DNA from: Microbacteriaceae bacterium
Lineage (GTDB): Bacteria > Actinomycetota > Actinomycetes > Actinomycetales > Microbacteriaceae
Direction: 5' to 3'
Assembly (NCBI GenBank): GCA_947455385.1
Contig: CANGNR010000028.1
Location: 1-11,955 of the forward strand
Length of the DNA stretch: 11,955 nt
The notes beneath the pieces were generated by a model, which saw nothing but the letters and a program-made list of their open reading frames with translations, was not told the origin of the DNA and ran no database searches. Numbering within the stretch: position 1 is the first letter of the stretch; each line of letters starts with the position of its first letter. A program made the position numbers and the translations under genes. Shown one piece after another: positions 1 to 6,489 of this stretch.

Positions 1-702
1 ATTCGCGCGCACCTCGGCGTTGTGCCGCAGCAAGACAACCTCGACCGCGAACTCAAGGTGTGGGAGAACCTCATGGTTTACGGCCGCTACTTTGGCCTGA
101 GCCGCAAGTTTTTGAAGGCCAAGATCGAAGAACTGCTCGACTTCGCGCAGCTGCAAGAGAAGCGCAATAGCAAGACCGAAGAGCTCTCTGGCGGCATGAA
201 GCGGCGCCTGACCATCGCCCGCGGCCTCATCAACGAGCCCGAGATTCTGATGCTCGACGAGCCAACCACCGGCCTCGACCCGCAGGCCCGTCACATCCTT
301 TGGGACCGCCTGTTTCGCCTGAAAGAAAGGGGCGTCACGCTGGTCATTACTACCCACTACATGGATGAAGCCGAGCAGCTGTGCGACCGCCTCGTGGTGA
401 TGGACAAGGGCAAGATCATGGCCGAGGGCACCCCGGCCAACCTGATCAAGGAGTACTCGAGCAAAGAGGTGTTGGAGGTGCGCTTCGGTAGTGAGAACAA
501 CGAGGGCGTTGCCGAGCAGCTTCGTGGCATCGCCGAGCGACTCGAGGTCTTGCCAGACCGCATCCTGATCTACGTCGAAAACGGCGAGCAGGCGCTCGAG
601 CAGATTCTGGCCAAGGGCCTAAAGCCGGTGACCTCACTGGTGCGCCGCAGCTCGCTCGAGGATGTCTTCTTGCGACTCACCGGCAGAAGCCTGGTCGAAT
701 AG
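1..702 (+). CDS. ABC-2 type exporter ATP-binding subunit, 5' truncated (DrrA/NodI-like)
   Basis: This is the ATPase that powers the exporter formed with the two downstream membrane proteins; it would sit on the cytoplasmic face of the membrane. The reading frame is open from the first base, so the true start and the Walker A motif lie outside the window; 233 residues are visible. In order they show the Q-loop (GVVPQQDNLD, visible residues 6-15), the ABC signature LSGGMKRRL (from 62), Walker B LMLDEP (83-88) with D-loop GLDP, and the switch histidine in TTHYMDEAEQ (119). A C-terminal extension of about 90 residues ends in SLEDVFLRLTGRSLVE, typical of DrrA/NodI-type ATPases (daunorubicin or nodulation-factor export families). 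Its TAG stop shares one base with the GTG start of the next gene, so the genes form an operon. The substrate cannot be inferred. Confidence 0.93.
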   Translation: MRAHLGVVPQQDNLDRELKVWENLMVYGRYFGLSRKFLKAKIEELLDFAQLQEKRNSKTEELSGGMKRRLTIARGLINEPEILMLDEPTTGLDPQARHILWDRLFRLKERGVTLVITTHYMDEAEQLCDRLVVMDKGKIMAEGTPANLIKEYSSKEVLEVRFGSENNEGVAEQLRGIAERLEVLPDRILIYVENGEQALEQILAKGLKPVTSLVRRSSLEDVFLRLTGRSLVE

Positions 703-1544
703 TGAGCGTCATCGAAACCTCTTGGCAGGGGGCCACCAAGCTGGTCAACCCCGCGCTGATCAAGGTCTGGGGAGCCTGGTTCGTCGCCGAGTATCGGCTC
801 AAGAACATGTCAAAGTGGTCTCTCGCGATTGTGGCATTTGGCCTCGGCAACCCGATTCTGTACTTGCTTTCGGTGGGCATCGGAATCGGTTCGCTGATCA
901 ACAAGGCGCAGGGTTCGCACGGCATCGAAGGCGTGCCATACCTAACCTTCTTGGCCCCGGCTCTGCTCGCGACCGCTGCAATTCAAGGCGCCATGGATGA
1001 GGTGACGTTTCCGACCCTCGAGGGGTTCTCGTGGACCCGCGTGTTCTTTTCGATGAACGCCACCGCGATAACCGCTCGGCAAATCGTCGGCGGTGTGATG
1101 ATCGCGTCGATGGCTCGCTGCATCCTGACTACTTTTCTCTATGAGGCGGTGCTGCTGGGATTCGGGGCCATCGAGTGGTCGGCGGTGCTTCCGATGGCGG
1201 CATACGCGGTCTTTGCGGGCTTTGCCTTTGCCTCGCTAATGCTCGGCATCACCTCGTTTGTCAAAGAGGATGACGGGTTCTTCGCCATCGTCGGCCGATT
1301 CGTCATCGCTCCGATGTTCATGTTCTCTGGCACTTTCTATCCCATCTCGACCCTGCCGATTTATCTGCAGTGGATCGGCTGGATCTCGCCGCTGTGGCAC
1401 GCCACCAACGCAGGCCGCGCGCTGGCCTACGGGCATCCGGTTGCTGGCTGGCTCATGTTTGTGCACACCGCCTATCTGGCGCTCATGATTGTCGCTGGAT
1501 TCTGGATGGCGAATCGTCAGTTCGAGAAGAGGTTGGCCGAATGA
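702..1544 (+). CDS. ABC-2 type exporter membrane subunit 1 (NodJ/DrrB-like)
   Basis: A 280-residue integral membrane protein, one of two permease subunits of this exporter. It begins with a cytoplasmic segment of about 40 residues, followed by roughly six hydrophobic segments (about 42-64, 80-97, 128-150, 160-184, 195-212, 248-270). The ABC-2 family hallmark MFMFSGTFYP is at 205-214, followed by a re-entrant-looking stretch and the LW pair at 231-232. The GTG start overlaps the ATPase stop by one base (TAGTG). I see no strong ribosome binding site, so translation is probably coupled to the ATPase gene. Its stop overlaps the start of the second permease in an ATGA junction. The length is normal for NodJ/DrrB-type permeases. 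What it exports is unknown. Confidence 0.9.
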   Translation: MSVIETSWQGATKLVNPALIKVWGAWFVAEYRLKNMSKWSLAIVAFGLGNPILYLLSVGIGIGSLINKAQGSHGIEGVPYLTFLAPALLATAAIQGAMDEVTFPTLEGFSWTRVFFSMNATAITARQIVGGVMIASMARCILTTFLYEAVLLGFGAIEWSAVLPMAAYAVFAGFAFASLMLGITSFVKEDDGFFAIVGRFVIAPMFMFSGTFYPISTLPIYLQWIGWISPLWHATNAGRALAYGHPVAGWLMFVHTAYLALMIVAGFWMANRQFEKRLAE

Positions 1545-2386
1545 GCCTGGTTAATGCAGCCGTCGATTCGGCAATCGCCATCGCAGAGCGGCGCGCCAAT
1601 CGCCCCGGCGCCGGCCTCTATGCCGGCCGATCGCGCGTGGTGATCGAGCGCGCCTATTACGCGCTCAAGTCGTCAACCTGGGTCATCGTGGCGAGTGGTT
1701 TCGTTGAGCCGGTGTTCTATTTGCTGGCGTTCGGTTTTGGCCTCGGCAACCTCATCGGTGGCGTCTCGGATGGCAACGGTGCTCCGGTTAGTTACGCCGC
1801 ATACATCGCCCCAGCCCTGCTGGCGACAAGCGCGATGAACGGCGCGATCTATGACTCAACCTGGAACGTCTTCTTCAAGATGCACTTCGGCAAGCTGTAT
1901 CAGGGAATGCTCGCGACCTCGCTTGGGCCGATTGACGTTGCCATGGGCGAGATTGGTTGGGCGCTGCTGCGCGGGCTAACCTACGCGATTGGCTTCATGG
2001 CCGTTGTGGCTCCGATGGGGCTCATCCACTCGTGGTGGGGCATCATGGCGATTCCCGCCGCATCGCTGATTGCCTTCGGTTTTGCCTCGGTTGGCATGGG
2101 CATCACTTCGTACCTAACGAACTTTCAGCAGATGAACTGGGTCAACTTCTTTATGCTGCCGATGTTCTTGTTCTCGGGCACGTTTTATCCGCTGACGGTT
2201 TATCCGCAGTGGTTGCAGTGGGTCATCGAGGCCATGCCGCTGTGGCAGGGCATCCAGTTGATTCGCGGCTTCACCCTGGGCGTGATCAACGTCTCGATGC
2301 TCGGCCACCTGGCCTACTTCTTGGTGATGATTGCGGGTGGATTGTTCTTTACGACCAAGCGACTAACCGCGTTGTTCCTGCGCTAG
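1541..2386 (+). CDS. ABC-2 type exporter membrane subunit 2 (NodJ/DrrB-like)
   Basis: A 281-residue paralogue of the preceding permease, with a cytoplasmic N-terminus of about 45 residues, about six membrane segments and the same family hallmark MFLFSGTFYP (208-217). The open frame extends further upstream inside the first permease, but the ATG at 1541 is chosen for three reasons. It gives a length equal to its partner, it forms an ATGA overlap with the upstream stop, and it is preceded by AAGAGG at 1527-1532 with 8 bases spacing. Two different permeases with one ATPase suggest a heterodimeric channel over an ATPase homodimer; this is inference. It ends only seven bases from the stop of the convergent small membrane protein gene, with no terminator hairpin between them. 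Confidence 0.9.
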   Translation: MSLVNAAVDSAIAIAERRANRPGAGLYAGRSRVVIERAYYALKSSTWVIVASGFVEPVFYLLAFGFGLGNLIGGVSDGNGAPVSYAAYIAPALLATSAMNGAIYDSTWNVFFKMHFGKLYQGMLATSLGPIDVAMGEIGWALLRGLTYAIGFMAVVAPMGLIHSWWGIMAIPAASLIAFGFASVGMGITSYLTNFQQMNWVNFFMLPMFLFSGTFYPLTVYPQWLQWVIEAMPLWQGIQLIRGFTLGVINVSMLGHLAYFLVMIAGGLFFTTKRLTALFLR

Positions 2387-2393
2387 GCAAAAA

Positions 2394-2762
2394 CTACTTC
2401 GACTGAATGACTCCCCAGACGATCGCGAAGACGATGTTGAGGGTGGTTAGACCGGCGATGGTCGGCACAACCCATACGGGGGTCTTGTCTTTTTTGTTAA
2501 AGGTGTAGGCAACAAAGAAGATCACAGTCAGCACCACGGCCTTCAGGCCGATGACGACGTTGTTGACGTGCTCTTGGCCCATCGACTCGACGATGCCAGA
2601 CATTGCAAAACCGGTGATTAGCATGAGCCAGGCGCCGTGGATGATGCCGGCGTTAACCTTTTGGCCCTTGGTGATGTCTTTGAGCTGATAGAAGAAGCCC
2701 GAGAGCAGGGCGCCGACACCCAGAAGGTGAAGGACGAGAAGGATTTTGTTAGTTAGTTCCAT
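2394..2762 (-). CDS. Small four-helix membrane protein of unknown function at the end of the riboflavin operon
   Basis: I do not recognise this 122-residue protein at family level. It has four clear hydrophobic segments (about 6-25, 39-58, 69-88, 96-118) joined by short polar loops, one of them rich in lysine and aspartate (NKKDK, 89-93). Histidines stand at 12 in helix 1 (VLHLLG) and 42 in helix 2 (IIHGAW); such intramembrane histidines resemble those of small haem- or metal-binding membrane proteins, but that is only a resemblance. The gene lies 31 bases after ribH on the same strand. A GAAAGG box is about 12 bases before its ATG and no promoter is evident, so it is probably the last gene of the riboflavin transcript. 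Possible roles include a membrane-bound redox or transport helper. Confidence is high that it is a gene and low for any function. Confidence 0.8.
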   Translation of the reverse strand: MELTNKILLVLHLLGVGALLSGFFYQLKDITKGQKVNAGIIHGAWLMLITGFAMSGIVESMGQEHVNNVVIGLKAVVLTVIFFVAYTFNKKDKTPVWVVPTIAGLTTLNIVFAIVWGVIQSK

Positions 2763-2793
2763 GGGAGCCAGCTACCTTTCTTGCGTAGACCGC

Positions 2794-3255
2794 TTATGCC
2801 CTCAGTCTAGCCATCGCGATTGCGGCCTCGACGGCTTCTGCGCCCTTGTCTTCGGTTGAGTCGGCAAGGCCGGCACGGTCGAGCGCCTGCTGCTCGGTGT
2901 CAACGGTGAGCAGGCCAAAACCTACCGGCACATCGTGGTCGAGCTGCACGCGGGTTAGGCCCTGGGTTGCGGAATCGCAGACGTATTCGAAGTGGGGAGT
3001 GCCACCTCGAATCACAACGCCGAGCGCGATGATGGCGTCGGCACCCTCTTGAGCGGCCCACTGTGCCGCAAGTGGCAGTTCAAACGCTCCGGGCACGCGC
3101 ACCACCGAATAGATGTCGTTGCCGGCCGCCTTCAGCGCGCGCTCGGCTCCGGCCAGCAGTGCATCCGTGATCTGGGTGTGCCAGGTCGTGACGATGACGG
3201 TGACGGCCAGGCCGCTCGCGTCGATCTGAATCTTCGGTGCTCCAGCTCCGCTCAT
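2794..3255 (-). CDS. ribH: 6,7-dimethyl-8-ribityllumazine synthase
   Basis: This cytoplasmic enzyme condenses 5-amino-6-ribitylamino-uracil with 3,4-dihydroxy-2-butanone 4-phosphate to the lumazine, the penultimate step of riboflavin synthesis. The protein has 153 residues, normal for the family. Visible landmarks are the substrate-stacking tryptophan in TTWHTQ (W25), VPGAFELP (54-61), ALGVVIRGGTPHFEYVC with the proton-transfer histidine H88, and LTVDTEQQALDRAG (116-129) with the phosphate-binding arginine R127, then DKGAEA. GGTPHF in place of the common GETPHF is usual in actinobacteria. The ATG shares one base with the ribBA stop (TGATG) and is preceded by AAGGGG at 3264-3269, eight bases away, so it is translated both by coupling and by its own site. 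Confidence 0.97.
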   Translation of the reverse strand: MSGAGAPKIQIDASGLAVTVIVTTWHTQITDALLAGAERALKAAGNDIYSVVRVPGAFELPLAAQWAAQEGADAIIALGVVIRGGTPHFEYVCDSATQGLTRVQLDHDVPVGFGLLTVDTEQQALDRAGLADSTEDKGAEAVEAAIAMARLRA

Positions 3256-4502
3256 CAGTTGGTCCCCTTCTGTGCCACCTCAGGCAGCATGTGGCCCATG
3301 CGCTCACGCTTGGTCTCTAGGTAGTTGGCGTTTTCGGCGGCCTGGCCGACGATGATCGGCACATACTCGTTGACCTGAATGCCGGCATCCGTGAGGAACT
3401 TGCTCTTGGCCGGGTTATTGGTCATCAGACGCACAGACTTCACACCCAAATCTCCCAGGATGCTCACCGCCGCGCCATACTCGCGATTCTCGCTCGGCAA
3501 GCCGAGCGCCAGGTTGGCATCGACGGTGTCGTAGCCCTGGTCTTGCAGCGCATATGCCTTGAGCTTGTTTAGCAGGCCGATTCCGCGACCCTCTTGGCCT
3601 CGCAGATAGACGACGATGCCGCCGCGAGGGTCATTCGCGATCTTCTCGAGTGCAAAGTCGAGCTGCGGCCCGCACTCGCACTTGACCGAGCCGAATGCCT
3701 CGCCGGTGATGCACTCGGAGTGCAGGCGAACCAGCACGTCTTCGCCGGTTGGGTTGCCCGCGATGATCGCAACGTGGTCTGCAGTGGTCTTGATGTCGTA
3801 ATAGCCGCGAACGCGGAAGTTGCCGTGGATGGTCGGCAGCTTGGCCTCGGCCTCAAAGCGGATGCGGTTGGTCGGGCTGGTCACGCGCTCGATTGGGTGC
3901 GACTGAATGTGGCGAACCAGCTGCTCGATGGTGATTACCGGCAGGCCCTTCTTGGCGCCGACCTCCATGAGCTCTGGCAGGCGCATCATCGAACCGTCTG
4001 CCGAGACCATCTCGCCGATTACGCCGACCGGTGTGAGCCCGGCTAGGCGCAACAGGTCAACGGCCGCCTCGGTGTGTCCGCCGCGGGCGAGCACGCCGTG
4101 CGGGTGTGCGCGCAGCGGCAACATGTGGCCGGGGCGAATCAGGTGCTTGGCGGTCGCATCCTTGCTAGCCAGGATGCGCGCGGTAAGCGTGCGGTCTTCG
4201 GCGCTAACACCGGTGCTGATGCGGTCGGTTGCGTCGACGGTCACGGTGTAGTTGGTGTGGTGCGAGTCCTGGTTGTTCAGCACCATGAGGGGAAGGTCGA
4301 GCTCGTTTGCGCGAGTCTCCTCCATCGGCACGCAAAGGAATCCCGTGGTGTTTGCGACGATCCAGGCCATCCACTCGGGGCTGACCAGCTCGGCGGCGAT
4401 GATTGCATCGCCCTCGTTCTCGCGGTTCTCGTCGTCGGCGACGAGCACTGGCTTGCCGGCTCGCAGCGCATCCAGCGCTTGTTCGATACTCGATAGGCTC
4501 AC
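3255..4502 (-). CDS. ribBA: Bifunctional 3,4-dihydroxy-2-butanone 4-phosphate synthase / GTP cyclohydrolase II
   Basis: This cytoplasmic enzyme provides both starting compounds for riboflavin: the four-carbon unit from ribulose 5-phosphate and the pyrimidine from GTP. Of 415 residues, about 1-200 form the DHBP synthase domain, with the acidic catalytic loop DDENRENEGD (23-32), RPGHMLPLRA (123-132) and GHTE (142-145). Residues from about 206 form GTP cyclohydrolase II, with zinc cysteines C264, C275 and C277 in SECITGEAFGSVKCECG, the GTP-binding segment RGQEGRGIGL (301-310) and TNNPAK (361-366). All key residues are present, so both halves look active. The start is GTG at 4502, supported by AAGGAG six bases upstream and a four-base GTGA overlap with the ribE stop. 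The stop shares one base with ribH. Confidence 0.97.
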   Translation of the reverse strand: MSLSSIEQALDALRAGKPVLVADDENRENEGDAIIAAELVSPEWMAWIVANTTGFLCVPMEETRANELDLPLMVLNNQDSHHTNYTVTVDATDRISTGVSAEDRTLTARILASKDATAKHLIRPGHMLPLRAHPHGVLARGGHTEAAVDLLRLAGLTPVGVIGEMVSADGSMMRLPELMEVGAKKGLPVITIEQLVRHIQSHPIERVTSPTNRIRFEAEAKLPTIHGNFRVRGYYDIKTTADHVAIIAGNPTGEDVLVRLHSECITGEAFGSVKCECGPQLDFALEKIANDPRGGIVVYLRGQEGRGIGLLNKLKAYALQDQGYDTVDANLALGLPSENREYGAAVSILGDLGVKSVRLMTNNPAKSKFLTDAGIQVNEYVPIIVGQAAENANYLETKRERMGHMLPEVAQKGTN

Positions 4503-5098
4503 TTGCCACTCCTTGCTTCGAGCAGACGCTCGATGTGCTTGGCCATTACGTCGGCCTCAACGTTGATCTTGTCGCCCGGCTGCTTTGAGCCTAGGGTGGT
4601 GAGACGCAAGGTCTCGGGAATCAGGCTCAGGCCGACGAAGTCTTCGCCAACCTCGTTCACGGTGAGGCTGATGCCGTCGAGCGTGATCGAACCCTTGAGC
4701 ACGACGTACTTCATTAGGTCGGCGGGGATGCGGATGCGCACCCAATCCCAGTTTTCGCTCGGCTCGCGGCTGATGACCTCGCCGACACCGTCGACGTGGC
4801 CGAGAACCATGTGGCCGCCAAAGCGGGTCGCAGCGTTCATCGCGCGTTCGAGGTTGACCTTGTCGCCAACCCTGAGGTCGCCGAGGTTGGTGAGGCGCAG
4901 GGTCTCATTCATTACGTCTGCGGTGAACCGGTTGCCCTCGATTTCGACGGCGGTTAGGCAGGCTCCGCAGATGGCAATAGAGTCGCCGCGGTTCAGGTCG
5001 ACGGTGGTGACTGCGCCGGCAAAGGTGATGCGCTTGGCGTCATCCTGGTTTTCGATGGCGACAACCTCGCCGAGTTCTTCGATGATTCCCGTAAACAT
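4499..5098 (-). CDS. ribE: Riboflavin synthase alpha chain
   Basis: This enzyme dismutates two molecules of 6,7-dimethyl-8-ribityllumazine into riboflavin and the pyrimidine intermediate, the last step of the pathway. The 199-residue protein starts with the diagnostic MFTGIIEE and shows the two similar beta-barrel halves of the family: ETLRLTNLGDLRVGDKVNLE (65-84) in the first is echoed by ETLRLTTLGSKQPGDKINVE (162-181) in the second, each after a G-SI---G-SLT/CLT block. The cysteine of ACLTAV (C47) matches the conserved cysteine of the N-barrel; the residue before the glycine is cysteine (ICGACLT, C44) where asparagine is common. The ATG shares one base with the ribD stop (TGATG), and AAAGGA lies at 5105-5110, six bases upstream. 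Confidence 0.97.
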   Translation of the reverse strand: MFTGIIEELGEVVAIENQDDAKRITFAGAVTTVDLNRGDSIAICGACLTAVEIEGNRFTADVMNETLRLTNLGDLRVGDKVNLERAMNAATRFGGHMVLGHVDGVGEVISREPSENWDWVRIRIPADLMKYVVLKGSITLDGISLTVNEVGEDFVGLSLIPETLRLTTLGSKQPGDKINVEADVMAKHIERLLEARSGK

Positions 5099-6138
5099 CA
5101 GGCTTCCTTTCGGGTGGCACGAATAAAGATGTCGTTGCCGAGGCGCTTGACCTCAACGAATTCGAGCTGGATAGCATCGCTCATGGTGGCGATGTCGAGG
5201 TTGCGAATCGCGGTGCGGTCGCCGCCGATTAGCAGGGGAGCCTGATAGACGATGAACTCGTCGACTAGGCCGAGGCGAGCGAACTTGCTGGCTACCTTGG
5301 GGCCGCCTTCGACCCATACGTGGCGAATGCCGCGCTGAAAGAGCTCGGCAAGGGCGCCGTGAATCGAGCGGGTTCTGAAGTGCACACTTGGGGCGTCATC
5401 GTTGAAGACGCGCTTTTCGTTTGGCAGTTCGGTCTCGCCGAGCACCACGCGCATAGGTTGGTGTTCATAGAGCGAGCCGTCTGGCTTGCGAGCCGTGAGT
5501 TCCGGGTCGTCGGCGACCACGGTTCTCGTGCCAACGAGAATCGCGTCGACGCGGCTGCGGCGTTCGTGCGAGTCGGCGCGCGATTCTGGGCCGCTGATCC
5601 ACTTGCTCGTGCCGTCTTCGGCAGCGGCGCGACCGTCTAGGCTGGCCGCCCACTTAAGCGTGACGAATGGTCGCTGCAGGCGGGTGGCGGTCAGCCAGAC
5701 TCGGCCTTGAGCGGCGGCCGCTTCGGCCTTCACGCCGCCGATGACCTCGATTCCGGCCGCCGTCAGGGTTGCTGCGCCGCCCGAAGACTCTTGCCCAGGG
5801 TCGCTCACCGCATAGACGACTCGCGATACTCCGGCCCGAATCAGCGCCTCTGCGCACGGCCCGGTGCGGCCGGTGTGGTTGCAAGGCTCTAGTGTGACCA
5901 CCGCGGTGTATCCGCTGGGTAGACGGCCATCCTCGTCAAAAAACTGGGATGCGTTTTGCAGCGCCATGACCTCTGCGTGCGCTGTGCCGGCGCCCTCATG
6001 CCAACCCTCGGCGACGATCTCGCCGGCTGGGTTCAGAATGACTGCGCCAACCTGAGGGTTCACGCCAAAGGCTGGGCCGCGCAGCGCAAGCTCGAGCGCG
6101 CGAGTCATCGCGGCTTCGTAGCTGTGGCTTTGGTTCAT
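5098..6138 (-). CDS. ribD: Bifunctional diaminohydroxyphosphoribosylaminopyrimidine deaminase / 5-amino-6-(5-phosphoribosylamino)uracil reductase
   Basis: This enzyme performs the second and third steps of the pyrimidine branch of riboflavin synthesis, deamination and then NADPH-dependent reduction of the ribosyl side chain. With the start at 6138 it has 346 residues, normal for RibD. Residues 1 to about 145 form the zinc deaminase: HAEVMAL gives H54 and E56, and PCNHTGRTGPC gives C86 and C95. The reductase follows, with TLKWAASLDGR (160-170), SKWISG (178-183) and VEGGPKVASKF (276-286). The frame is open back into the riboswitch, and an in-frame ATG also occurs at 6180. The ATG at 6138 is preferred because AGAGGGG precedes it at ten bases and the protein then begins a few residues before the conserved ALELALRG helix. 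It is the first gene of the FMN-controlled operon. Confidence 0.95.
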   Translation of the reverse strand: MNQSHSYEAAMTRALELALRGPAFGVNPQVGAVILNPAGEIVAEGWHEGAGTAHAEVMALQNASQFFDEDGRLPSGYTAVVTLEPCNHTGRTGPCAEALIRAGVSRVVYAVSDPGQESSGGAATLTAAGIEVIGGVKAEAAAAQGRVWLTATRLQRPFVTLKWAASLDGRAAAEDGTSKWISGPESRADSHERRSRVDAILVGTRTVVADDPELTARKPDGSLYEHQPMRVVLGETELPNEKRVFNDDAPSVHFRTRSIHGALAELFQRGIRHVWVEGGPKVASKFARLGLVDEFIVYQAPLLIGGDRTAIRNLDIATMSDAIQLEFVEVKRLGNDIFIRATRKEA

Positions 6139-6148
6139 CTGGCTTGCG

Positions 6149-6155
6149 CCCCTCT
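6149..6155 (-). promoter_or_regulatory. Ribosome binding site of ribD
   Basis: AGAGGGG on the minus strand, ten bases before the ATG at 6138. It decides between the possible ribD starts, because the ATG at 6180 has nothing comparable upstream. It is also the likely target of riboswitch control: the UGCCCC segment of the leader (minus strand, 6210-6215) can pair with GGGGCG overlapping this site. The pairing is inferred by eye. Confidence 0.6.
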
Positions 6156-6192
6156 GCGTCGGTATCTCGTGCGAGTTCATCGAGGCAGGGAT

Positions 6193-6208
6193 GTTGGCGT
6201 GCGCCAAC
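6193..6208 (-). promoter_or_regulatory. Stem-loop in the ribD leader (possible expression-platform element)
   Basis: A perfect inverted repeat, GTTGGCG and CGCCAAC separated by two bases (in practice six pairs with a four-base loop), lies between the FMN aptamer and the ribD ribosome binding site. No run of U follows, so it is not an intrinsic terminator. It may bring the UGCCCC segment just upstream of it closer to the ribosome binding site downstream. The role is inferred. Confidence 0.4.
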
Positions 6209-6237
6209 CGGGGCAGCCGCGCGTGCGCGACCACCTC

Positions 6238-6396
6238 GTTCTTCTCCCATCCGGACTTTAACCGTCGGTGCTGGAATTCCACCAGCTCAACCGCCAGACC
6301 CAGTCGCTCGTTGCCGAGTCTCTGTTGCCCGAGAGGGCAGTCTGTCGGGTCGCGGACTTTAACCGCCGGCTCAGATTTTCACTGACCCCGAAGAAC
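6238..6396 (-). ncRNA. FMN riboswitch (RFN element) of the riboflavin operon
   Basis: This aptamer binds flavin mononucleotide and lowers expression of the downstream ribDE-BA-H operon when FMN is plentiful. On the minus strand the 5' arm GTTCTTC (6390-6396) pairs perfectly with the 3' arm GAAGAAC (6238-6244) as helix P1. Between them are the characteristic blocks: CGGGGTCAGTGAAAATCTGA, then GCCGGCGGTTAAAGTCCGCG, and near the 3' side GGTGGAATTCCAGCACCGACGG followed by TTAAAGTCCGGATGGGAGAAG. The two halves show the expected near-symmetry (CGGTTAAAGTCCG twice). The variable arm carries two small hairpins, GCCC-TCTC-GGGC (6327-6338) and CTCG-GCAA-CGAG (6307-6318, a GNRA loop). The element ends 99 bases before the ribD ATG, and no terminator lies in that interval. 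Confidence 0.96.
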
Positions 6397-6407
6397 TTTG
6401 TTACTTG

Positions 6408-6413
6408 TCTATA
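6408..6413 (-). promoter_or_regulatory. Probable -10 box of the riboflavin operon promoter
   Basis: TATAGA on the minus strand. A transcript starting about seven bases on, near 6401, would begin just before the P1 helix of the riboswitch at 6396, which is where a promoter is expected. No good -35 hexamer lies 16-18 bases upstream. The assignment rests on the -10 box and its position only. Confidence 0.45.
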
Positions 6414-6489
6414 GTTTCACAGAACACATGCTCGGCGCCATGTATTTCACAAGCCCAGAGCGAACGCATCGAAGGCTTCGAGCCGGGGT

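Larger units (their letters stand above)
6139..6489. other. Gene-free stretch between ribD and trpS
   Basis: These 351 bases hold the regulatory region of the riboflavin operon: candidate promoter, FMN riboswitch, a 99-base leader with a stem-loop, and the ribD ribosome binding site. Just after the trpS stop there is a short inverted repeat (CGAAG, one base, CTTCG at 6470-6480; overlapping GGCT-TCG-AGCC at 6474-6484) with no U run, so trpS transcription may read into the operon. Nothing else coding is visible. Confidence 0.7.

Noticed and set aside
1370..1540. Longer N-terminus for the second permease
   Set aside because: It would lie inside the first permease gene in another frame; the ATG at 1541 has an ATGA overlap, a good ribosome binding site and a length equal to its paralogue.
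6139..6282. Upstream extension of ribD to an ATG at 6282, or to the ATG at 6180
   Set aside because: The ATG at 6282 lies inside the conserved FMN aptamer, and the 6180 start has no ribosome binding site. The start at 6138 has AGAGGGG and the family length.
6470..6484. Hairpin after trpS as an intrinsic terminator
   Set aside because: The stems are only 4-5 pairs with loops of one or three bases, and no U tract follows.
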